From positions 310,001 through 374,000 of the forward strand of contig NZ_QGGU01000002.1 in NCBI RefSeq assembly GCF_003148745.1: DNA of 64,000 nt. The letters run 5' to 3'. The notes beneath the pieces were generated by a model. That model saw nothing but the letters and a program-made list of their open reading frames with translations. It was not told the DNA's origin and did no database searches. Of this stretch, positions 18,243 through 27,578 are shown piece after piece. Origin of the DNA: Pleionea mediterranea (GTDB lineage Bacteria > Pseudomonadota > Gammaproteobacteria > Enterobacterales > Kangiellaceae). Numbering within the stretch: the stretch's first letter is position 1; every line of letters begins with the position of its first letter. A program made the position numbers and the translations under genes.

Positions 18243-19085
18243 ATGGTTTATAAAAAAATAATCTTTATTGGTTTTATAGTAGCTGTTTTCGGTTGTGCAG
18301 GCGGCGCTAAAAAGAAAGTAGTGACCCAACTAAATAACGTGAAATTTAAACCCAAAGTCATTGTTATTGACTTTGATAGTTTACAAACTATTAATGTTTC
18401 TCTTGTTGGATTGGGCTATGATGGTAACCAAGTTGCTGCAACAATGAAATCGGCTGCTCAAGGAGCTGGGCAGGCAGGACTTATTGGCTCATTAATTGGT
18501 GGAGCTATTGTAAGTAATGCTGCTAAGAACTCAGCAATAGCTGAAAAAAACAAACCTGTTGAGAGTTTCTTAAGTCGCTTGGAATCAGCAAACTGGAGCT
18601 CGTTGCTTAAAAAGCATAATGCCAACTCTGAATTTATTTGGACTGATATTGACAGTGAGCAAGTATATATACTCAAGGTTAAACCTCAACTAAATTTGTC
18701 AGTAGATTATCGTGCACTTGAAATGGTGTCATTGGTTGAGCTGAGAGATAATGCGGGGCAAGTTTTGTACCAAAATTATTTTCATGTGCACTCTCTTCCT
18801 TTGTTAAAGCAGAATCAAACGATAACGTACTTGAATCAGCTGGAAGATAATGTTGTAAGAGATATATTTATTAGGATGTTATCTCATATGAATTTTTTAA
18901 TTCGTAATGAGTTTTTAGTTTGGGCTAGGAGTAACAGCGAGACTAATCACCAATCTATAAAGTTTTCAAATGATAATAAAGAGTATTTTGAAAGAGGGGA
19001 TTTACTCGATACATCAAATCAATATATAACTTATCGAAGTTTAAGAGGTGAAATTAAACATATTCCATTTGAAATAAGGCTTTAA
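18243..19085 (+). CDS. Lipoprotein with glycine-zipper segment, unknown function
   Basis: 280 residues. Lipoprotein signal with a lipobox-like VAVFGCAGG (cysteine at 18). A glycine/alanine-rich hydrophobic stretch at about 74-100 (GAGQAGLIGSLIGGAIVSNA) looks like a glycine zipper that may insert in a membrane. The remainder is predicted mixed alpha/beta with no known motif. It faces the next lipoprotein gene tail to tail across a shared terminator; both being lipoproteins with similar size suggests a functional pair, but this is inference. Confidence 0.75.
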   Translation: MVYKKIIFIGFIVAVFGCAGGAKKKVVTQLNNVKFKPKVIVIDFDSLQTINVSLVGLGYDGNQVAATMKSAAQGAGQAGLIGSLIGGAIVSNAAKNSAIAEKNKPVESFLSRLESANWSSLLKKHNANSEFIWTDIDSEQVYILKVKPQLNLSVDYRALEMVSLVELRDNAGQVLYQNYFHVHSLPLLKQNQTITYLNQLEDNVVRDIFIRMLSHMNFLIRNEFLVWARSNSETNHQSIKFSNDNKEYFERGDLLDTSNQYITYRSLRGEIKHIPFEIRL

Positions 19086-19113
19086 AAAGAGTGAGCAAGA
19101 AACTCACTCTTTT
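19085..19113. terminator. Bidirectional terminator between convergent lipoprotein genes
   Basis: AGAGTGAG / CTCACTCT stem with A-run before and T-run after, loop of seven; located within 31 bases between the two stop codons. Confidence 0.85.
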
Positions 19114-19116
19114 ATT

Positions 19117-19851
19117 TTACTCTGTTGGTGGAGTAACTTGTTCCACGGCTTTTTCTTTTGGTTGATTTAGCTCAATATTAATCATGCGAAAAGAATCATT
19201 AAGTGCCTGATATACAGCATTGGTTAGATTTGGAAAGTTACTTTCTTCTTCATCCCATGGAGCAGGAATTATTTTTGTTGAGTTGATATTAGAATACCAT
19301 TGTAGGGTATTTGTATTTAAGTCAACAATTTGGCCAGTTAAATTTGTCATGGCAACTGGCTCTGAAGTAGGTGCAGGTCCATAATAACTTCTTGTAGTGC
19401 CAATTGAATGCATTTGAATTAGCATCAAGAAATCAAGGTTAAATTGTTCTTTGTATTTACTAAAATCGTTTTGTGAAATTCCTTTGCTTGGGGACTTTAA
19501 TTTTTCAGCCTCTTCTATTGATATAGTTGATTCAATTAAAACCACTTTAAACCCTTTTTTTTCCAGCTCAGGTTTAAGCGAGTTTATAAAGCTTTTATAT
19601 TCAGTAAAGGATAGTGATCTAAGATGTTTATCCAAATCAGAGTTAACACCTGCAATAATTGCGTAATCAAGTAATCCAATACTGCCTGTATAATGTGTTT
19701 CAGCTTCAGGAGCTTGTGTGTGAAGAACACCAATTGTTTTTCCTGAATTGTTATAAAAAGACTTTGTGATAGGTATGGGTTTTTGCATACTTCCGCAACC
19801 AATCAACAAAAGAGAAAGAAGCATTACGCTCCATAACTTAATAAACTTCAT
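19117..19851 (-). CDS. Lipoprotein of unknown function
   Basis: 244 residues with a clear lipobox LLLIGC (cysteine 19). The mature part has alternating alpha/beta segments (KTIGVLHTQAPEAE, FKVVLIESTISIEEAEK, DFLMLIQMHSIGTTRSYYG) that recall the periplasmic ligand-sensing or polymer-secretion-associated lipoprotein folds, but no family can be named. A C-terminal tail is Pro/Glu-rich. A 324-base spacer precedes it. Confidence 0.75.
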   Translation of the reverse strand: MKFIKLWSVMLLSLLLIGCGSMQKPIPITKSFYNNSGKTIGVLHTQAPEAETHYTGSIGLLDYAIIAGVNSDLDKHLRSLSFTEYKSFINSLKPELEKKGFKVVLIESTISIEEAEKLKSPSKGISQNDFSKYKEQFNLDFLMLIQMHSIGTTRSYYGPAPTSEPVAMTNLTGQIVDLNTNTLQWYSNINSTKIIPAPWDEEESNFPNLTNAVYQALNDSFRMINIELNQPKEKAVEQVTPPTE

Positions 19852-20175
19852 GAAATTATTTCTCCATTTTTATATATGAATAATCTACTTCCAGTAAGAG
19901 TCCGGAAGTTGGTGTATTTTGAATGACTTTAGAAGGAAAGTCCATTTTATGTATTTAGGCATGATGTTTGAAGTTAACTTGTTGAAAATCATACAAAAGG
20001 TAAGTTTGAAATTTGTAGGTAATATTGTAATATGGGTGATTATTAAGTAAGTAAAGGTTGGGTTTACATACATTTATTGCAAATTTGACATTGTAGCTAT
20101 TAATGTTTGCTAAAGGGCTTTAAAAAGAGAATTAAAAGCAAAAGCATATAACATTTTTCTACGTTAACTGCTTTC
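19852..20175. other. AT-rich intergenic region, nothing recognised
   Basis: Spacer between two minus-strand genes, very AT-rich. It should hold the promoter of the lipoprotein gene. No repeat, hairpin or frame of note. Confidence 0.4.
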
Positions 20176-21324
20176 TTAAAGACTCAATCGACCACTGCCT
20201 ATCAAACCGATAATAAGGCCAATAAAGCCTGCCAGACAGCCACCAATGGTTCCCCAGAATCCGCAGAATTTATCTATGCGTCTTTGTCGTTGTTGTTTTT
20301 CGGTTAATGATTTATTGGCAAAAATATAATAGTCCAGATGTTTAACTGTACGTCTTAATAGTAAATATAAACCTATAGTAAAAAGGATATAAGTGATTGT
20401 TGGCGCTATCCAGCCGGTGGTAAATTCGTAAGCGACGGCGAGTAACAGCCCAAATACCATGATCCAGGCAATGGTTTGAGTACGGTAGGTCTTTAGTGTT
20501 TGTTTTGCCTGTTGATCGCTCAACTTTTTAAGTGCCAGGCGAGAGCTCCATTCAACCGCTAGTGCACCAAGCGCTGCACCAATCATTGCGCCGCCCATTA
20601 AAGCCAGTAGCTTTGATAATAATGTGGACTTACCGCTTGCCATTGAGGTTGCCAGTATCGAGGCCGTTGCCGGACTGCTGCCAGTAGCGGCACTTATTAT
20701 CAGTGCGGTAAATCCGAAAGTGGGGGCCGTGGATAAAAGTACTTCGCCATATCGTTCAAGCCACTGTTTTTTGATGGTTTGTCGTGCCCGGGAAATTTTT
20801 TTGCGTACCAGTGCATCGCTAACGTCGAGTAATTCGGCTACTTGCTGTGTTGAGCAGTCTTCCCGGTAATACAATAAAATCATTTCACGGCTATCGTCAG
20901 GTAATTGTTCAATTAACGATTTCACAATCACCGATTGCTGCTCGCGCAAATGTTCGTTCGCAGGCGTGTCATCAGTTTTTAAAAAATCGGCAATTAATTC
21001 GTGTTCCGAATCGCAGCTTACTTTTTGTTTTACTTTATTATCGCGTAAAAAATTATACGCTTTATAACGGGTTATTTGTCTTACCCACGGCATAAAACTT
21101 AAGTGGTTTTTCAGTTTGTTTAACCCATGCCAGATATCAATGTAAACCTGCTGCGCAACGTCTTCACTGCCATCAATATCTTTCACAATAGCGAGGGCAA
21201 TACTGGTTACTGTGTTACGGGTTGAATTAATCAGCCGGGCAAAGGCTTTTTGATCGCCAGATTGCGCCGAAAGCACATCCAGATGCAATTGGCTCATTTG
21301 AACTGATTGAGACGCGATTGTCAT
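20176..21324 (-). CDS. ECF-like sigma factor fused to a C-terminal membrane domain
   Basis: 382 residues. The N-terminal 190 residues are a sigma-70 family ECF-type protein: region 2 (LARLINSTRNTVTS, EDVAQQVYIDIWHGL, MPWVRQITRYKAYNFLRD) and region 4 (LPDDSREMILLYYREDCS, VAELLDVSDALVRKKISRAR). The remaining 190 residues carry about five hydrophobic segments (about 198-218, 236-256, 275-330 as two or three, 352-378). Such a fusion may tether the sigma factor to the membrane and act as its own anti-sigma device. The gene overlaps the upstream hydrolase gene by four bases. No separate anti-sigma gene is seen. Confidence 0.85.
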   Translation of the reverse strand: MTIASQSVQMSQLHLDVLSAQSGDQKAFARLINSTRNTVTSIALAIVKDIDGSEDVAQQVYIDIWHGLNKLKNHLSFMPWVRQITRYKAYNFLRDNKVKQKVSCDSEHELIADFLKTDDTPANEHLREQQSVIVKSLIEQLPDDSREMILLYYREDCSTQQVAELLDVSDALVRKKISRARQTIKKQWLERYGEVLLSTAPTFGFTALIISAATGSSPATASILATSMASGKSTLLSKLLALMGGAMIGAALGALAVEWSSRLALKKLSDQQAKQTLKTYRTQTIAWIMVFGLLLAVAYEFTTGWIAPTITYILFTIGLYLLLRRTVKHLDYYIFANKSLTEKQQRQRRIDKFCGFWGTIGGCLAGFIGLIIGLIGSGRLSL

Positions 21325-22223
21325 AGGGATTGCTCCAGAAACTGAGTTAGCTGTTGTGTCAGCCAGTCTGGATCATCGTACATAATAAAGTGGCGGGCAC
21401 GGGTATTCACCAACAGGCTTGCATTGGGAATGGCGCTTAATTGCGACTGATACAAAGCATTGACCCGTTTATGATCCTGAGGCAATGGAAATGCACCCGA
21501 TGCACCCAGTAGTAAAACCGGCTGTGTGATGTTGGCCACCTGCTGCCGTAAATCGGTGGTCATTAAAATGTGCATGGCTTCACCCACAGTTGTCGGATCA
21601 GAAGCTTCTGCCATGTTTAAGACAATCTTTTGATGAGCCGGTGCCTGGGTCTGAATCGCCAGAGTGGTTTGCGTCTGTAGCCTTAATTGTTGTTGACTCA
21701 GTTTGCTGTAAAACAATTTGATTTGCTCTGCACGGAGTTTTAAATCCTGTACAGTGGTTTGATTGGTCTGAGTAAATACCGGGCCAACAAAAGACAGCCC
21801 ATCGACGGAAACAACTGGTCCAATAATATCTGGCTCAGAACTTGCGAGCCAAAATCCCATAAATCCACCAAGACTATGACCAATGATGACAGGATGTTGC
21901 AATTGCTGCTGTTGAATATAACTGAGCAGTTGTTGTTTAACGCGTTTTAAAGAGGGTGATGATACAGGCGGGCTACCGGCAAACCCTGCTATGGAGACCA
22001 GATGCAGTTGATAATCCTGTTTTAAGGCGTCAACGGTTGTTTGCCAGACTCTATCGTCCGACATTAATCCCGGAATCAAAATGACCGCCGGACCTTCGCC
22101 TATGCGCTCAACGGTAAAGTCTGCTGCTTTAGAGGATTGTATACTCATGATCACAATAACAATTATGAGAACCGGTGTGGGTATTGTATGTTGGCACAGT
22201 TGTTTTAACCATCGCTTATTCAT
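21321..22223 (-). CDS. Alpha/beta hydrolase, exported
   Basis: 300 residues with an N-terminal hydrophobic signal (about 13-32). Alpha/beta-hydrolase hallmarks are present: oxyanion-hole region ILIPGLMSDDRVW, nucleophile elbow GHSLGG, and a candidate catalytic histidine in ARHFIMYDDP near the C-terminus. Substrate unknown; esterase, lipase or peptidase activities are all possible. It precedes and overlaps the sigma-factor gene (ATGA), so the hydrolase could be part of the signal that reaches the membrane-bound sigma factor. That link is inferred from the operon only. Confidence 0.88.
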   Translation of the reverse strand: MNKRWLKQLCQHTIPTPVLIIVIVIMSIQSSKAADFTVERIGEGPAVILIPGLMSDDRVWQTTVDALKQDYQLHLVSIAGFAGSPPVSSPSLKRVKQQLLSYIQQQQLQHPVIIGHSLGGFMGFWLASSEPDIIGPVVSVDGLSFVGPVFTQTNQTTVQDLKLRAEQIKLFYSKLSQQQLRLQTQTTLAIQTQAPAHQKIVLNMAEASDPTTVGEAMHILMTTDLRQQVANITQPVLLLGASGAFPLPQDHKRVNALYQSQLSAIPNASLLVNTRARHFIMYDDPDWLTQQLTQFLEQSL

Positions 22224-22339
22224 GTTGTCTCCTGAGTGTTAACTATGGGTTTAATACATAGTCACGACAAGAGAGCAGAATGTGACACTTGTTTATAAAA
22301 ACTTTTGTATTTGGCTATTCAATATTCTTCCTATCTTGT

Positions 22340-23314
22340 TTAATCCATTCGGGTGATTGTTTGATTCAGTTGATAGCTTTGGTCTGCTTCAATCTTAATT
22401 GGTTCAGGCGCATTGGCGGCTTCCACGCATATCATGGTGTGATAGCCGTTATCGGGAAAGTCACTCATAGCCTTTGATTTTTTAATCCACGGATTCCAGA
22501 CAACAGTACCAGTGTCATTGGTTTGATGAATGCTTAGTATTTTGTTTTTTGTCGCCGGATGTGTGTTGGTAACAAGCTGCATACTGGCATTTTGTTTGTG
22601 ATAAATTCGGTCGATTTCTTGTGTGATGGTGATAGGAGGCATTTGTGTATCTAATGTATCGCTTAGTTGATCGAGAAACGAGCAGCCTTCCAGTCCTTGC
22701 AGTTTAGAGTCATCAATATTATCAAGCAAAAAGTAACTATGAATTGCCTGAGTCAATGGCATGGGTTTCTTCGAATTATTCACTGTATGCAATGAAACGG
22801 ATAAGGATTCTGCCAATACAATATTGACTGTTAAGGTGAATGGATAAGGCCATACTTCCTGGGTTGATGGATCATTTGTCAGTTGCAATTGAATATGCAC
22901 CGCCAAATTGTCGTCCTGATGAATATTAACCACAGTGAAATCCGATGTGCGGGCAAAGCCGTGTTGCGGCAGCGATGAATTCTTCGGGTGCTTACCAAAC
23001 CAGGGCCAGCAAATAGGAATGCCGCCTCGTATAGCTTTGCCCGGGCGAAACTCTGCGATGGGGCTTAGCCAGAGCAACTCATTATCAAGATTATAGGTTT
23101 CGCTTTTTGTATTGACAGGCTTATGTTCTACGTCACTTTTTAGTGTGGAAGATAACTTGGGCACAAAAGATGTCACATGAGCGCCCTGAAGAAAAATTTC
23201 TGCCCGACACAGGGGTGACTCAATCAACAGTTGCGGCATATCCTTGTAAACCTCAATAAGTTGCGCCTGCAACTGCGGTTGATCGCTGTATACTTTTAAA
23301 ATATTGAATGTCAT
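22340..23314 (-). CDS. D-hexose-6-phosphate mutarotase, YeaD-like
   Basis: 324 residues, galactose-mutarotase fold. Recognised by RGGIPICWPWFG, LPQHGFARTSDFTV with the first active-site histidine, LTQAIHSYFLLDN with the second, and a WNPW motif followed by MICVEAANAPEP with the catalytic glutamate. It equilibrates the anomers of glucose-6-phosphate and related sugars. It is a single gene; the 197-base upstream gap contains three copies of CTCTTATTGA. Confidence 0.9.
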   Translation of the reverse strand: MTFNILKVYSDQPQLQAQLIEVYKDMPQLLIESPLCRAEIFLQGAHVTSFVPKLSSTLKSDVEHKPVNTKSETYNLDNELLWLSPIAEFRPGKAIRGGIPICWPWFGKHPKNSSLPQHGFARTSDFTVVNIHQDDNLAVHIQLQLTNDPSTQEVWPYPFTLTVNIVLAESLSVSLHTVNNSKKPMPLTQAIHSYFLLDNIDDSKLQGLEGCSFLDQLSDTLDTQMPPITITQEIDRIYHKQNASMQLVTNTHPATKNKILSIHQTNDTGTVVWNPWIKKSKAMSDFPDNGYHTMICVEAANAPEPIKIEADQSYQLNQTITRMD

Positions 23315-23347
23315 ATTTTATCTCTATTGTTTCCAAGTATCATTTGA

Positions 23348-23403
23348 GCTCTTATTGAGATCCTTTTATTTGACACCTCTTATTGAAAGCTCTTATTGAG
23401 AGC
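23348..23403. repeat. Three short direct repeats
   Basis: The unit CTCTTATTGA occurs three times (near 23349, 23377 and 23390), twice preceded by AG and followed by a GA-rich end. They lie between the mutarotase start and the rhomboid gene and may be a binding site cluster or simple duplication. Confidence 0.4.
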
Positions 23404-23511
23404 TAAGCAATCGAGCAAATGCTTTGTGAAATAAATTCGCTTAAAAGCATAGATTATGAATAGTGAGACGCTCAGCTTTAAAGTATCAAATTTGACCCCA
23501 TGATATAGGGT

Positions 23512-24237
23512 ATGCAAAAAAACAATCAAACAAAACATCAGCTATTAAAGTCTGATATTCAGCGCATCATCTGGTTTACTGCATTATTGTGGGTAATAAA
23601 ATCGGCGGAAACTTTATTCGGATTTGAGGCGTTGCAGTATGGCGTTTACCCCAGAGACGTCAGTGGATTATTCGGTGTTTTAACGGCACCAATGATTCAT
23701 GGTTCCTGGTCGCATTTAGCGGCAAATACGCCCTCGGTGCTGCTGTTGGGTATTGTTATGGCTTACGGTTACCCAAAATCGAAATGGTGGACCATTGCTG
23801 TTATTTGGGTGGTATCTGGGTTGGGTGTCTGGTTATTTGGGCGAGAAAGCTACCACATAGGTGCCAGTGGTTTAACCCATGGCGCATTTTACTTCTTATT
23901 TGTTGCTGCCATTTTACGACGTGACAAGCGTTCTATCGCTCTGATGTTGATAGCGGTGTTTATGCACGGTGGGATGATGTTGGGTGTATTGCCCTGGGAT
24001 CCTGAAATTTCATTTGAGGGGCATTTATTTGGTGGCTTGGCCGGTGCAATCAGCGCCATCCTGTTTCGACATCGTGATCCTAAACCGGAAACCCGGTTAT
24101 ACGAATGGGAACGTGATGATTATGAGGATGAATTAGAGCCGGAAGATTACCACGCGGCTAGCGATAGTGATGACCAGTCATTTCAAAATAGAATTATTGA
24201 GGATACGACAATTCAGGATACGACAAATAATCGCTAA
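23512..24237 (+). CDS. Rhomboid-family intramembrane serine protease
   Basis: 241 residues with about six membrane segments. Catalytic dyad present: Ser119 in GASGLTHG (GxSG motif) and His171 in FEGHLFGGLAGA. HGSWSHLAANTPS (63-75) matches the rhomboid HxxxN oxyanion region, with His68 and Asn72. An acidic hydrophilic C-terminal tail (about 195-241) lies in the cytoplasm. Cleaves transmembrane segments of unknown substrates. Single gene on the plus strand, convergent with the propeller-GGDEF gene. Confidence 0.93.
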   Translation: MQKNNQTKHQLLKSDIQRIIWFTALLWVIKSAETLFGFEALQYGVYPRDVSGLFGVLTAPMIHGSWSHLAANTPSVLLLGIVMAYGYPKSKWWTIAVIWVVSGLGVWLFGRESYHIGASGLTHGAFYFLFVAAILRRDKRSIALMLIAVFMHGGMMLGVLPWDPEISFEGHLFGGLAGAISAILFRHRDPKPETRLYEWERDDYEDELEPEDYHAASDSDDQSFQNRIIEDTTIQDTTNNR

Positions 24238-24261
24238 GAAATGACTGGTGCATCGAGTTTT

Positions 24262-27200
24262 TTATTCTCCGGGCTTTTTAGAATCATCAATTAAAAAGCT
24301 GGCATTAAGCTTTAAGCGGCCAGCTTCAAGTTCCGAATCCAAATCATTTTTAATAGTAAACAGTAAATCTTTGCTGATGGGTGTTTTATCCGTAGGATTA
24401 AAACAGGCCCAGCCATTTCGACCATTTTCTTTGACGGTGTAAAGCGCATGATCGGCAAGCTCAATGGTATGCTCCCAGCTCAGTCGTTTGATGTCTTGTT
24501 TAAAGAAAGGGTACTCGGCAAAACCAATGGAGCAGGTAATGGTTTCGGTTTTATCGTCCGATACTTTAAAGCTGGTTCGTTCTATGGCAAGTCGCAATCG
24601 ATTAATAATGATTGGCGCCATAGGGCCAGGCATGGGACGGAACACAATAATAAATTCTTCGCCACCCCAACGTACTGCGTAATCCCCTTCACGAATATGA
24701 TTGCGGATCACTTCTGAAAACTTCTGGATCACATCGTCACCCGCTTTGTGCCCATAAGTGTCGTTAATATTTTTAAAGTGATCAATGTCAACCAGCGCAA
24801 AAATCATGGTGTCGCCTTCGTATTGCGCGGTTAACTCTCGTTCAAAATGCGCTAAGTCTGCAGGCAGCTGACTCGCTAAATAACGTCGGTTTTTCAGACC
24901 GGTGAGCTGATCGGTTTGACTGGTTTCTTTTAGGGCTTCTACGGCTTCGTGTAACTTTTGGTTCGACACTTCTAGTTGCTGTGTGTGCTGTTTTATTTTA
25001 TCTTCCAGCTCCTGCTTTTTTGCCTGCAAACTGCGGGTTCTCAGTTTGTGCCAAAAGTTAATTAAAATGGCCGTTGTGATAATGATTAAAATGTAAAACC
25101 AGAAGGACTCATAAAAATAAGGCGCAATGGTAAAGTGGAGTTCGGCAGTTTGCTTGCTCCAGAGTCCGGCATTATTAGACGCCTGAACTTGAAAAGAATA
25201 ATTCCCCGGAGGTAAGTTGGTGTAATTGACTCTGCGCTGCGCTTTAGGATCCAGCATTTGCCAGTCATCCTGATAACCCACCAGACGATATTTAAACAAC
25301 ACACTTTTAGGATCGCGATAACTTAACGCAGTAAAATCAAACTTTACGTCGCGCTGGTTTTGCGCCAGATTAAAACGCTGCGCTTCATAGGTGGAGTGCC
25401 AGTTATCATTGTACTGAATGCGCTCTATCACCACATTTGGCAAAATCTGGTTTAAGCGAATATTGGCGGGATCTATATTCACAGCGCCGTCGCGAGTTGG
25501 GTACCAAAGCTGGCCATTATGAAGAAAGCCTTTTGCATTACCGGCGCCGTTACAACAAAATCCTTTCTGGCTACCAAGAATGCCGCCACTTTCGCTTAAA
25601 ATCATATAGGCAAAAATATCATCGCGCTGTTTATCAATGTACTGTTCAATGTGTGATAAAGGCGTCTGGTACAAGCCCTTAAAGCCACTTACCCAGAGAT
25701 GATCGTTGCCGTCATTGATCACGGTAAAGCTTTCATTAACAGGCATACCATCTTGCTCGGACAATCGATGCCACTGACCGTTGCGTAAAAAATAAAGTCC
25801 CTGACTGATGGTGGATATTACCATTTGAGGTTGTCCCGAAACTGAATTCGGCAACTCTTCAATATCGGAGACATCCAGTTTTAAATTAAGGCCTTTATCT
25901 AACCCTACGGGTACCAATTGCCCATCAATCAATTGATGCAGGCCTTTTTGGCTGCCCACCATTAAGCGACCATCGCTCAGTTCTGTTATTGGCCGTATAA
26001 AAATAAATTCACCGCTTTTGGTGGTGTAGGGGATTAACCGCTGTTCGGTGTACTGGAAAAGGCCATTTGAGGTTCCCAGCCATAATCGCTGTTGACTGTC
26101 TCTGAAAATACTGTTGATTTGCAGAGTGGATAGTTGTTCTTTGTGTGCCGTGAGTTGTGCCTTGCCATCTGAATAAGTGGCCAGTCCTTTGCGGGTTCCA
26201 ATCCAAAGCTTGTCCGGTTCTTGTAAAAGGGTGTAAACGGTAGGGTGTGGTAAATCTTCAGGTTTTATTAATTGCTCAAACGTACCGTCTTTCAACAGCG
26301 ATAAGCCAAGGTTGGTACCTGTCCATATGCCTTTGTCATCCAGTGTGGGTAAAACGCTCCATACCAAAGGTTCATTTAATCCGCTGCTCACACTGTAGCG
26401 ACGAGTGCGGCCATTCCATAACCGGGCAATTCCGTCACGATAGCTGCCAAACCATAAGTTTTGCTCATGATCTTCGTATATGGTTAAAACTTGCTGAAAG
26501 TTATGCGGGTTATCATTGGGTACATGCTCGACAACCTGGCTCGATCGAATGCGGTACAGGCCATTGATGGTGCCAATCCATAAATTGTTGTCAGAATCGG
26601 TTCCCAGAGCATCAACCGGGTATTGGTAAAGTGCTGTCGATGTTTGAAACTCATTTATCTGGCCACTTTCGGGCGAGTAGATAAGAAGCCCATTGTTGGT
26701 GCCAAGCCACAAAGTGCTATTGTGCCAAATCATCTGGCTGATGGTTGAATCCTGATACTCCACTGGAAGCGAGATCTGCTGAAATTGATCACCGTTCATT
26801 CGCCATAGGTTGCCAACACCGCCAACAAAAAGAGCATTATTAGCAGTGTAAACACTGGAAACCGTTTGCGGAATTTTTGTGTAACGCACCAGCTTATCTT
26901 GCTCAACGCAATAGAGTCCTTCTACGGTGGATAACCAGATTCGACCATGAGGATCTTCATCAACTTTAAGTACATTGAGTTGTAATGGCTGGTTATCCGT
27001 ATCTCTATTGATATGAGTAAAAGAGCCTTTCTCGTATCGAGTTAGTCCTTTATAGGTGGCAATCCAAACCCGTCCTTTTGAGTCGGTCAGCAAATCCTGA
27101 ATAAAATTGCCCGGTAATTCTGGCGTATTGTCGGAACTGTAAGTGGTAAAGCTGACGCCATCAAAACGCGCAACACCCGCCTGAGTGCCAATCCACATAT

Positions 27201-27375
27201 AACCCTGATCATCCTGAGTCAGGCTATGCACGGTGATTTGAGGTAATCCCTGCTCTATAGACCAGGCATCCAGTACATATTGACTGAAGGGTTTATCAGG
27301 ATCGAGCGCCTGTAATGACGGACTATTAAAGGCAAAACCACAAACAATTATTAGAGTTAAAGCAATAGATTTCAT
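24262..27375 (-). CDS. Two-component-propeller sensor diguanylate cyclase
   Basis: 1037 residues from ATG 27375, where a signal peptide begins (MKSIALTLIIVCGFAFNSP); upstream in-frame starts give no signal sequence. About fourteen periplasmic 'reg_prop' blades (IWIGTxxGLxR-type repeats) form propellers, followed by a Y_Y_Y domain (PPGNYSFQVQASN), one membrane segment near residue 770, a coiled coil and a GGDEF domain with GGEEF at 904-908. The active site is intact, so it should make c-di-GMP in response to a periplasmic ligand. It is divergent from a TonB receptor 203 bases away, which suggests a shared nutrient signal. Confidence 0.93.
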   Translation of the reverse strand: MKSIALTLIIVCGFAFNSPSLQALDPDKPFSQYVLDAWSIEQGLPQITVHSLTQDDQGYMWIGTQAGVARFDGVSFTTYSSDNTPELPGNFIQDLLTDSKGRVWIATYKGLTRYEKGSFTHINRDTDNQPLQLNVLKVDEDPHGRIWLSTVEGLYCVEQDKLVRYTKIPQTVSSVYTANNALFVGGVGNLWRMNGDQFQQISLPVEYQDSTISQMIWHNSTLWLGTNNGLLIYSPESGQINEFQTSTALYQYPVDALGTDSDNNLWIGTINGLYRIRSSQVVEHVPNDNPHNFQQVLTIYEDHEQNLWFGSYRDGIARLWNGRTRRYSVSSGLNEPLVWSVLPTLDDKGIWTGTNLGLSLLKDGTFEQLIKPEDLPHPTVYTLLQEPDKLWIGTRKGLATYSDGKAQLTAHKEQLSTLQINSIFRDSQQRLWLGTSNGLFQYTEQRLIPYTTKSGEFIFIRPITELSDGRLMVGSQKGLHQLIDGQLVPVGLDKGLNLKLDVSDIEELPNSVSGQPQMVISTISQGLYFLRNGQWHRLSEQDGMPVNESFTVINDGNDHLWVSGFKGLYQTPLSHIEQYIDKQRDDIFAYMILSESGGILGSQKGFCCNGAGNAKGFLHNGQLWYPTRDGAVNIDPANIRLNQILPNVVIERIQYNDNWHSTYEAQRFNLAQNQRDVKFDFTALSYRDPKSVLFKYRLVGYQDDWQMLDPKAQRRVNYTNLPPGNYSFQVQASNNAGLWSKQTAELHFTIAPYFYESFWFYILIIITTAILINFWHKLRTRSLQAKKQELEDKIKQHTQQLEVSNQKLHEAVEALKETSQTDQLTGLKNRRYLASQLPADLAHFERELTAQYEGDTMIFALVDIDHFKNINDTYGHKAGDDVIQKFSEVIRNHIREGDYAVRWGGEEFIIVFRPMPGPMAPIIINRLRLAIERTSFKVSDDKTETITCSIGFAEYPFFKQDIKRLSWEHTIELADHALYTVKENGRNGWACFNPTDKTPISKDLLFTIKNDLDSELEAGRLKLNASFLIDDSKKPGE

Positions 27376-27578
27376 ATTTTTCTTTTTTGGTATGAGGAAA
27401 AAGAATGTTCTGTTAAGTGTAGATATAAATGGACAAATCAACAATGTAACTGTTGCGGTATTATGCACTAATTCGCATAGAAAACAGATGTTTACAGAGT
27501 ATTAGCGCCTTTCGGTAGTGGCAAATTGGTTTTAACTGGACTAATCTAAAAAGAGTTAAACCAATACTGGCGGGTTGT

